Assembly (NCBI GenBank): GCA_016180645.1
Contig: JACPAV010000005.1
Location: forward strand, 122,917-186,916
Source: Nitrospirota bacterium
GTDB lineage: Bacteria; JACPQY01
Direction of reading: 5' to 3'
DNA length: 64,000 nucleotides
Shown here in pieces: positions 16,193-22,916 of this stretch; within the stretch, counting starts at the first letter, position 1, and every line of letters begins with the position of its first letter. The translations under genes and the position numbers were made by a program. A model generated the notes under the pieces. The model had not been told where the DNA came from and searched no databases. It worked only from the letters and a program-made list of their open reading frames with translations.

Positions 16193-17329
16193 TTATCCGG
16201 CTGTTGAATTGTCGCATGTTACCTGTCCGCAGGAACATTCGCTGCGGTTTCCAGATCCCTCCGTCAGCCCCGCGGCTCGCAGGGGAGCTGAGGTCCTCCC
16301 CTCTTTGCTCTGAACGGCCTGATACACAACCTCCGCCTGCTCACAACAGGTCGGCGAAGGCCCCTTGAGATCCCCGGTCTCCAGATGGGCCACGCCGGTG
16401 CATCGGCTGCAATAATCCTTCACGGAGCAACTCCGGCAGGTTTTCAGGTCCCCGAATCGAAGCGCGCGGATCTGCTTCAACTGTTCTTCTCCCCACAGAT
16501 CTCCGAAGGAGCGTTCCCGCAGGTTTCCGATGGCCACCCGCATCGCCACACACGGCATGAGATCTCCATAGGGAGAAATGTACGCGGAAGACGACCCCGC
16601 GCCGCACAGCGGATCGTCATTCTGATAGTCCCTGAGCACAAACTCTTCCGCAAATCCGGGGGTTGTCTCCTTGATGAAGCAGGCGAGCTCCGGAGGCATG
16701 AGACGGAGGCTTTGCGGCGATCGGTCGCCGTTGTCCTTCGGCACGATCGAAAGATCGCTTCGCAACTTTGCGCCGATCTTTTCCCCCAAGGCCATGACGT
16801 CATGGTACTGATCCTGATTCTGTTTCATGATCGGCATGTTCATGTACGTTCGGACGCCCCGTTCATTCAAGAGGCGAATTCCCCGCACGGACTTCTCGAA
16901 TGAACCCTTCCTGAGCGTGATCGAATCGTGAATGTCCGGATGCGCTCCATAGATGCTCACCAGAACCGCGAGGGGCTTCCAAGAGGCGATTTCGTCGGCC
17001 AGCGTTCCGTTCACCATGGTCGCAGTCGTCAGCAGGCGAAGGGCGAAGCCCAGTTCGCGCGATCGCCGGGCGATCTCGATGAAATCTCGCCGCATGAAGA
17101 TCTCCCCCCCGCTGAATGTGATGAACAGCGTGCCCGCACTCGCGAGCCCCTCCAACACGCCATACACCTGATCCGTCGTCAATTCCGGCCGGTCCATGAC
17201 CACGCGGTAGCAATGCACGCAGTCCAGGTGACACACGTTCGTGACGTCCCAGTGCACGGTGAGAGGGATGGCACGCTCATGCGCCTTGTCCAGAATCGTC
17301 TCGTAGTAGTCCAGAGTCTTCACGGCCAT
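16193..17329 (-). CDS. radical SAM/SPASM peptide-modifying enzyme
   Basis: A 378-residue radical SAM enzyme. The 4Fe-4S site for SAM is CHLDCVHC (CxxxCxxC) near residue 33, with SGGEIFMRRD as the GGE motif. A SPASM auxiliary-cluster domain follows: CGAGSSSAYISPYGDLMPC, then CRSCSVKDYCSRC and a CC pair; an extra Cys-rich tail (CSCGQVTC) ends the protein. Enzymes of this class crosslink or epimerise RiPP precursors. It is preceded by a PqqD-like protein and followed by the small Cys-containing precursor. Start ATG 17329, just after the PqqD stop; ATG 17350 is an in-frame alternative. Confidence 0.9.
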   Translation of the reverse strand: MAVKTLDYYETILDKAHERAIPLTVHWDVTNVCHLDCVHCYRVVMDRPELTTDQVYGVLEGLASAGTLFITFSGGEIFMRRDFIEIARRSRELGFALRLLTTATMVNGTLADEIASWKPLAVLVSIYGAHPDIHDSITLRKGSFEKSVRGIRLLNERGVRTYMNMPIMKQNQDQYHDVMALGEKIGAKLRSDLSIVPKDNGDRSPQSLRLMPPELACFIKETTPGFAEEFVLRDYQNDDPLCGAGSSSAYISPYGDLMPCVAMRVAIGNLRERSFGDLWGEEQLKQIRALRFGDLKTCRSCSVKDYCSRCTGVAHLETGDLKGPSPTCCEQAEVVYQAVQSKEGRTSAPLRAAGLTEGSGNRSECSCGQVTCDNSTAG

Positions 17330-17330
17330 G

Positions 17331-17621
17331 TCATGTGCCCCCTTCGGCAACCAGGAGTTTCTTGGAGGTAAGGGTGGCCAGCAGTTCTTCCACGTCTTTC
17401 AGCGCCGTCTCCGCGTCCACCTCGAAGGCGTCGCTGAGTCGTTGGGCCATGGCGCCGGCCGTCATCGAACCGTCCGCCAGCGACCACACAAAACTTCCCG
17501 TCTCGTTCAGGATGTGAACCTCCTGTGTCGAAGGATCGACGATCACGGCTTCTCCGTCCACGATCCGATGCGCCACATCGGGGGAGCGGCGGATCGTGGC
17601 TACGCCATTCCCCGCGCTCAT
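17331..17621 (-). CDS. PqqD-like peptide chaperone for the radical SAM enzyme
   Basis: A 96-residue PqqD-family RiPP recognition element with the standard pattern: an N-terminal beta wing (GEAVIVDPSTQEVHILN), then ETGSFVWSLADGS and the helix pair ending LTSKKLLVAE. It should bind the leader of the three-Cys precursor and hand it to the radical SAM enzyme. It is distinct in sequence from the lasso B1 protein. ATG 17621 overlaps the upstream kinase stop as ATGA, and its own stop lies 1 bp before the radical SAM start. Confidence 0.9.
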   Translation of the reverse strand: MSAGNGVATIRRSPDVAHRIVDGEAVIVDPSTQEVHILNETGSFVWSLADGSMTAGAMAQRLSDAFEVDAETALKDVEELLATLTSKKLLVAEGGT

Positions 17622-18346
17622 GCCGTGGCCTCCTCGAGAAACGGCTCGATGAGGTCACTCAAGTTCAGCGTCAACTTGAAGGCCGGTACCCGTTCCAGAA
17701 ACCGCAGCATCCGTTCCATCAATTGGTCCGGAGTCACCGCGGCGCCTTCCACCTGGGGGCGCAGGAGGAGGTCCGCCACGGCGCGCGCGGGCGAGAGTCT
17801 TTCGCGCCTGGATTTCTCCCCTTGCGCGAGCACAAATACCGCGTGGACGGGGTACCTTGGACCCTCCAGCGCCACGGGGGCCCAGGCCAGAGGACGTGAG
17901 TCCGTGAGCCCGTGAGCCCGTGAGCCGGAAGGATGGATGCAGACCAGGTCGTCGTGGAGAATGGGCCGGGCGAGGCGCGAAAGCGTGGTGGTCTTCCCCG
18001 CTCCGGAAGGGCCGCAGAAGAGGGTGGCTTCACCGTTCTTCATGGCGGCTCCGGCATGCAGGACGAAACCGCCCTCCCTATATGCAAGCACGGTCCTCAC
18101 GATCCGAAAGGCGTTCGTGCGCCCGAAGGGCTCAAATCCCGGCTGCACGTTGAACTTCGCCAAACCGGCCTCCCAGTCCATCCGGCCCGCATAGTGCTCG
18201 GTCTGAACGACGAGCGAATGGGTTGAATCTTGAATGACCGGGATGGCCGCCCCCGAATCCGGCTCGGCCGAGATCACGATCTGCACGGCCCCTGCCCTCG
18301 TACCCTGCTCCGAATCAAACCCTCTCACCTCCCATGGCACCATCAT
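17618..18346 (-). CDS. HPr-kinase-like P-loop protein heading the RiPP operon
   Basis: A protein of up to 242 residues with the HPr-kinase C-terminal fold: Walker A CGPSGAGKTTT near residue 111 and PILHDDLVCI, the paired-Asp segment. It diverges from the two plus-strand kinases. Its association with a PqqD-like protein and radical SAM enzyme suggests peptide phosphorylation or a chaperone-like ATP use; this is inference. The first codons overlap a possible -10 box (TATGAT), so translation may begin further in, for example at GTG 18286. An 8-bp tandem repeat (17895-17926) sits inside the coding region just after the HDDLVCI segment and adds a variable loop. Confidence 0.75.
   Translation of the reverse strand: MMVPWEVRGFDSEQGTRAGAVQIVISAEPDSGAAIPVIQDSTHSLVVQTEHYAGRMDWEAGLAKFNVQPGFEPFGRTNAFRIVRTVLAYREGGFVLHAGAAMKNGEATLFCGPSGAGKTTTLSRLARPILHDDLVCIHPSGSRAHGLTDSRPLAWAPVALEGPRYPVHAVFVLAQGEKSRRERLSPARAVADLLLRPQVEGAAVTPDQLMERMLRFLERVPAFKLTLNLSDLIEPFLEEATA
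17895..17926. repeat. octamer tandem repeat CGTGAGCC x 4 inside a gene
   Basis: Four 8-bp units (first CGTGAGTC, then three CGTGAGCC) lie within the kinase coding region. Because the period is 8, loss or gain of one unit would shift the frame; three units would restore it. Confidence 0.75.
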
Positions 18347-18527
18347 AGGAGAAGATCACCCCGGTGTCCAACCATGGATGGTGCGGCACCGATCCTGCCA
18401 AGCGAGCCAGGGAAGGCGAGCGCTGAAGATCGGGGCCAGCCATGGATGGTGCGGTACTTGGCGATACAAGGCAGACAGGAAGTCTGCCCTTTCAACTCTC
18501 TCGACCCGGTTGTGTTATCCCTCTCCC
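18342..18527. promoter_or_regulatory. divergent regulatory region with repeated operator-like motif
   Basis: This 186-bp region separates two divergent kinase genes. The 15-mer CCATGGATGGTGCGG occurs twice (from about 18373 and 18440). On the minus strand a weak sigma-70 match is TTGGAC (18371-18366), 18-bp spacer, TATGAT (18347-18342). A hairpin GGCAGAC/GTCTGCC lies at about 18472-18490, upstream of the plus-strand kinase. The duplicated motif could be a regulator-binding site for both operons. Confidence 0.4.
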
Positions 18528-19355
18528 ATGCGGTATTCAAGCTCGATGCCGGGAGTCTCAAGCAACGGGAGCAAGCGCGTGCTGGCCCGCCACAGGTTTC
18601 CCAGCGGCCGGATTGGATTCGAGGCCTTCGAAAACCGGCAGCGATACGAACTCCGGTGGGCGGGGGCTGCGCGCGCCCTTGTGCCGAAAACCGGCCTACG
18701 CGCGCGGGTCATTCCGCAGCCCAACGCCCGCCCCATCACGCTGGCGGTACTCCGGCATATCGTGGCGGCCTATGCATCGAGCCTGAGGGGAGTGGAATCC
18801 CTGCACGCCACGGTCGTGTCGAATCATCATGGCGCGATCGCTCTACTGGGACCCTCAGGTGAAGGAAAATCGACGCTCGCGCGCCACTTCATGATGCGGG
18901 GTTGGACCCTGCACACGGACGACATCCTCTACCTCAGATTCTCCCAACGTTCCGTGTGGCCTGCCCGCCGCCGCGCCTGGTTCAAGGTCGCCCCGGAGTC
19001 AGCGCTCCGTGCGCGCGGGGACCGGGACTATGACCCGAACTTCGGAAAGCGAATTACCCTTCTCCCGCCTCCTAAAGCGGCCAAGCCCATTCGGGCCTTC
19101 ATTCGGTTGAGCCGCCGGCGCGCTTGCCGAATTCATGCCACACCCGTGAGCCCATCCCAAGCAGCCCTCCACCTCATGGCCAACGCCTACAACGACATTC
19201 TTTGCCCACCCCCCGTCCTGGCGCGTCAGTTCCGTTGGTCCGCCCGGCTGGCCCAAGCGGTCCCGCTCTGGCAGCTCGAGTACCCGTCGGGCACACGCCA
19301 CCTGGGTCGAATCGAGCTGTCCTTGGCGAACCTGCTCAAAAGCCTCCCACGGTGA
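18528..19355 (+). CDS. HPr-kinase-like protein, candidate lasso peptide kinase (module 2)
   Basis: A 275-residue P-loop protein paralogous to the kinase at 8956-9798: the two align from the N terminus (FPSGRIGFEAFE against NGEVSFEARE) to the end. Walker A is GPSGEGKST, and the paired-Asp segment is LHTDDILYL. It begins a two-gene plus-strand unit; its stop overlaps the cyclase-like start as GTGA. Unlike module 1 there is no methyltransferase in front. ATG 18528 is chosen because upstream in-frame sequence is not conserved with the paralogue; ATG 18546 is an alternative, and neither has a good ribosome site. Confidence 0.7.
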   Translation: MRYSSSMPGVSSNGSKRVLARHRFPSGRIGFEAFENRQRYELRWAGAARALVPKTGLRARVIPQPNARPITLAVLRHIVAAYASSLRGVESLHATVVSNHHGAIALLGPSGEGKSTLARHFMMRGWTLHTDDILYLRFSQRSVWPARRRAWFKVAPESALRARGDRDYDPNFGKRITLLPPPKAAKPIRAFIRLSRRRACRIHATPVSPSQAALHLMANAYNDILCPPPVLARQFRWSARLAQAVPLWQLEYPSGTRHLGRIELSLANLLKSLPR

Positions 19356-20986
19356 CCGGAATCTGCGGGCTTCTCAGTCCCCGCCCTGAACAGGCCTCGG
19401 GGAAACTTTGGAACATGCTGTTCATGCTCAGCCATCGAGGAAACGGCATTCCTCAAATGATCCATCGGCCCCCGGCGGCTTTGGGCTTGCTTTCGCAAGA
19501 CGCAACATCCAACAGAATATCTTTGCGGAGCCGTACGACATGCCTCTTCGACGGTCGCCTGGACAACCGTCGGGAGATGCAATCGGCCTTGAACACGCAT
19601 GGAGCGACGGATGCCGACGTCGTTGGCGCCGCGTACGACCGGTGGGGACCCTACGCATTCCGAAAATTGAGGGGAGAATACGCGCTGGCACTCTGGGACC
19701 CGGAAAACCGGCGCCTGTATCTCGCGCGAGACCCGGTCGGTCTGCGCCCCCTCTACTATGCCTGCTCGCACGACACCCTCTCCTTCGCCACCGAGGCCAA
19801 GGCCCTGCTCAGCCTGCCTGACCTTCCTCGAAAGCCGGACACGGAGCGACTCCATGAAATGAACACAGGACGCTACCGATCAAGCGACCGAACCTTCTTC
19901 GAGGGCGTCCAAAGAATCGTCCCCGGCGAGTTCCTTCAGGCGACCCGGGAAGGAGTTGCGCGCGGGCGGCTGTGGGACCCCGATCTCCGATCATCCGTCC
20001 GTTTTCCCTCCCCCGAAGGCTATCGCGCACAATTCCGCGAGCTGTTCTTCAACGCCGTGCGGCGGTGCATGCCGCGAAAGGGAACCGTGGGCGTTCTCCT
20101 GTCGGGAGGCATCGATTCTTCCTCTGTAACCGCCGTTGCCGCCGAAATCGCGCGCCGTGAAGGATCGGGCGTTTCGGTCGAAGCCTTCTCGCTCTATTCC
20201 GACCGCTTCCCCGACGAGCGACTCTATTGCGAGGAGGTCGTTCGGACGGCCGGAATCCGGGGCCACGCCATTCGAGCCGACGACATCAGTCTTTCGCATG
20301 ATCTGTCACAGCGGCTCTTTGAACAGGAAATCCCGCCCGTTCCGCCCGAAGCCAATCTTTTTGACCGCGTATACAAAGAGGCCGCCCGCCGAGGAGTGCG
20401 GGTGTTACTGAGCGGCCACTGGGGAGACCAGGTCATGCTGAGCCACGCTTTGCTCGCGGATCTCCTTGCCTCGGGTAGGTGGTTCGAAGCCTGGAAATAT
20501 GTGCGCGGCTACCGTCGCCAGGATCGCGCCGCGGCAGGCCCCCTCCTCCGGTGCGCGGCGTCCTTTCTCGTCCTGCGACGACGAAGCACGCCGGACTTCC
20601 CCAGCCGCGCGCAAAAAGAGGTCTATGAAAACGTCTTCGAGCCGGTCAACGTGCTCTTCCGCGAAGCTCTTGAGCTCGCATCCGCCCACCGTGGCCTTCG
20701 GTTTCAGATGCCGTTTCTCGACCTCGACCTGATCGAATTCGTCTTGGCGATACCCGCCACGCAGCGGGTCAGCAACGGCGTCGGAAAACAACTGCTGAGG
20801 GAATCCCTGTCCGATCTCCTGCCCGCCAGGGTGCGCGAGCGAAAGGACAAACGGGACTACACGCTGTCCATTCCGCCCAGGCTTGCCCAAGCCGGATTCA
20901 GCGGCGACACCCCCGACGACCTTTCGGAGCACTGGTTCCGGCATGCGCGGGAGCAGTGGTCCAAAGCATGGTTCGACAACCCCTGA
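19352..20986 (+). CDS. asparagine-synthetase-like cyclase (lasso C-type), plus-strand copy 2
   Basis: A 544-residue AsnB-family protein paired with an HPr-kinase-like gene. It begins MTGICGLL with Thr at position 2, so it lacks the glutaminase Cys; LFDGRLDNRR and LYLARDPVGLRPLYY mark the N domain and LSGGIDSSS (Ser251) the PP-loop. It shares with copy 1 the early MLFMLSHRG segment that the minus-strand cyclases lack. GTG 19352 overlaps the kinase stop (GTGA). It converges on lasso precursor 2 with a 54-bp gap, the same layout as at 9.8-11.7 kb. Function: amide or isopeptide bond formation on a peptide, substrate uncertain. Confidence 0.8.
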   Translation: MTGICGLLSPRPEQASGKLWNMLFMLSHRGNGIPQMIHRPPAALGLLSQDATSNRISLRSRTTCLFDGRLDNRREMQSALNTHGATDADVVGAAYDRWGPYAFRKLRGEYALALWDPENRRLYLARDPVGLRPLYYACSHDTLSFATEAKALLSLPDLPRKPDTERLHEMNTGRYRSSDRTFFEGVQRIVPGEFLQATREGVARGRLWDPDLRSSVRFPSPEGYRAQFRELFFNAVRRCMPRKGTVGVLLSGGIDSSSVTAVAAEIARREGSGVSVEAFSLYSDRFPDERLYCEEVVRTAGIRGHAIRADDISLSHDLSQRLFEQEIPPVPPEANLFDRVYKEAARRGVRVLLSGHWGDQVMLSHALLADLLASGRWFEAWKYVRGYRRQDRAAAGPLLRCAASFLVLRRRSTPDFPSRAQKEVYENVFEPVNVLFREALELASAHRGLRFQMPFLDLDLIEFVLAIPATQRVSNGVGKQLLRESLSDLLPARVRERKDKRDYTLSIPPRLAQAGFSGDTPDDLSEHWFRHAREQWSKAWFDNP

Positions 20987-21040
20987 TCGATCCTGCCCCC
21001 GGTCCGTGATCGCATTATCCTCCGATGGAACGCTCCTGCA

Positions 21041-21181
21041 TCAATCCGACCCCGTGGCCCTGGTTTTGTTCGTTTCACTCTTAACCGTCCCCTTGGCCTT
21101 CGTCAGTGTCCGAAGGTCGCCATAGGCGATGAGGCGTGGCGCCTTGTAGGTTCTTCGCCGCTTCCTTTTGTTCCGAACCAT
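21041..21181 (-). CDS. lasso peptide precursor 2
   Basis: A 46-residue precursor with a very basic start (MVRNKRKRRR) and leader YKAPRLIAYGDLRTLT, nearly the same as precursor 1. Cutting one residue past the conserved Thr gives core AKGTVKSETNKTRATGSD, with Glu8 placed for an 8-residue ring closed by Ala1. If the site shifted by a residue the ring would no longer be canonical, so this register is preferred. A strong GGGAGGAGAT ribosome site precedes ATG 21181. The first 79 bp lie inside the 3' end of the cyclase gene, as in module 1. Both cores share TNKT in the tail. Confidence 0.88.
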   Translation of the reverse strand: MVRNKRKRRRTYKAPRLIAYGDLRTLTKAKGTVKSETNKTRATGSD

Positions 21182-22830
21182 ATCTCCTCCCAACGTTCTC
21201 TCGTGAAAGCCCTCCAAGGCCTCATGGCTCTCCCCACGGGCCGGCGTGGGAGCCCGGCTTCTTCCTGCATGGCCTCCCAGAAATCGGTCCAATCGCCCTT
21301 GCCCTTTCGGCTGGCGATGAAATCCGGGAGGATGCCGGCCAAGCCATCCCTCATCAATCTTTTTCCGATCCCATCGCGCACCCGCTCTTCCGCCGGAACG
21401 GCGAACGCAAACTCCACCAGGCGCCTGTCGAGGAACGGATACCGCACCTCGATCCCGCGGAACGCGGCGCCCAGATCGGCCGACTCGAGGGCCATCAGAT
21501 TGTACAAGCCAAACAGGGCGGAATGCAATTCCCTCTGATTGCACGTGGGGTAGAAATGCCCGCCCAAGCCGGGAAGCACAAGAAACCGCAACATCCGGCG
21601 GAGGCTTTCAAGCGTGCCGCCCGTGTAGGTGCGGCTGAGAATACGGAATTCCTTCCAAAGCGCCCCCCACTGCCCCGAGCGGAGCAGATCACCCAGGTAG
21701 CCGGTCCCCATCATGGCCTCGTCGCCCCAGAGACCCACCAGCAGAACGCGGCCGAGATCCGCCGCGCGTCGAAACAATCCCTCGTAGTAGTTGGGGTCGT
21801 ACACTTCCACAAAAGGCGTTTCAAGTTCATACGCCAGTCTATCCACATGCTCTCTCAACCTGAAGGCTGAAGCATCCACCACGATATTCGGCAGGTTCCA
21901 CATCTCGGCCAGCTTCCCGAAATAGCGGGACTCATCCGGAAAACGCCCGGGCACGCCTGAAATCGTGTGCAGCCCAAGCCCATGCCCCCCCTGTCCATCC
22001 GCCCCGCGCTTCGCGTGGAGGGCGGCCGCCGTGATGGACGTGGAATCCAGGCCACCCGAAAGCGTGACCACCATGTCTCCCTTTCCGGGCATCCTGCACC
22101 GGACGGCCTCCATGAACAGCTTTCTGAATCGCCTGAGATACACGCGACGCCCGTCGAGCCTGATCGGTTCGCACGTTGGCGGATGCCAGTACGAGGCGCG
22201 GAGGATCCTGCCTTTTTCTATCCCAATCGCCTCCGCCGGGAGAACCCTCCGAATGCCTTCGTAGAAGGTGAAATCCATGCCTCGAAACCGAAAGCGGTCA
22301 TACTCCTCGAGCCTGGATTCGCACGGCCGACAAGGAACTCCGTCCACCGCCAGAATCGCCTTTGCCTCGGACGCAAAGATGAACCGTCTCTCCTCCACCC
22401 TGTAGAAGACCGGCTTCACCCCGGCCGGATCCCGCACAAGCAACAATCTCTCCCGATTTGCATCCCAAATCGCGATCGCGAAGTCGCCCAGGAGCCACCG
22501 GGGGAAGTTCTCTCCCCAGCGCCCATATGCGCTCCAAACCACTTCCTCCGTCGTCTCCGCCCGATCCCCGAAGCGCCTGCGCAGAACCTTCTTCAAAAGG
22601 TCCGCATTGTCGATTCGGCCGTCCATGACCAGAGTGATCCCATCCCGCGAGATCGGACGCGGCGTGGTCCCGTCCACCTTCACCATGAGATGACCGAGGC
22701 CCGCCTCCCCCCCCGCGAAGACGGATGAACCGTCCGGTCCACGATGGGCGAGAGCGTCCAGCATCGGTTGCAGGTTCATCTCGCCCACGAGCGTTCCGTC
22801 GAAATGCAGAATCCCGGCTATGCCGCTCAT
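21103..22830 (-). CDS. lasso peptide cyclase (asparagine-synthetase family), minus-strand copy 2
   Basis: A 575-residue AsnB-family enzyme starting MSGIAGIL, with Ser at position 2, LVMDGRIDNADLL, LLVRDPAGVKPVFY and PP-loop LSGGLDSTS at about residue 255. It is the likely cyclase of precursor 2, whose gene begins inside its 3' end. It closely parallels 11618-13414. No B1, B2 or exporter gene accompanies it, so it must rely on those at 13.4-16.0 kb. Downstream of it on the minus strand is only the precursor; upstream (86 bp) is the exopolysaccharide kinase gene. Confidence 0.9.
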   Translation of the reverse strand: MSGIAGILHFDGTLVGEMNLQPMLDALAHRGPDGSSVFAGGEAGLGHLMVKVDGTTPRPISRDGITLVMDGRIDNADLLKKVLRRRFGDRAETTEEVVWSAYGRWGENFPRWLLGDFAIAIWDANRERLLLVRDPAGVKPVFYRVEERRFIFASEAKAILAVDGVPCRPCESRLEEYDRFRFRGMDFTFYEGIRRVLPAEAIGIEKGRILRASYWHPPTCEPIRLDGRRVYLRRFRKLFMEAVRCRMPGKGDMVVTLSGGLDSTSITAAALHAKRGADGQGGHGLGLHTISGVPGRFPDESRYFGKLAEMWNLPNIVVDASAFRLREHVDRLAYELETPFVEVYDPNYYEGLFRRAADLGRVLLVGLWGDEAMMGTGYLGDLLRSGQWGALWKEFRILSRTYTGGTLESLRRMLRFLVLPGLGGHFYPTCNQRELHSALFGLYNLMALESADLGAAFRGIEVRYPFLDRRLVEFAFAVPAEERVRDGIGKRLMRDGLAGILPDFIASRKGKGDWTDFWEAMQEEAGLPRRPVGRAMRPWRAFTRERWEEIWFGTKGSGEEPTRRHASSPMATFGH

Positions 22831-22916
22831 CGAGGAAGTTCGCTCTTTCGGGGCGGTTCGGGGAACGATCCGCGATCAGTCTGATGCGGACTCTTCAGCA
22901 TCCACGAACGCCATGA

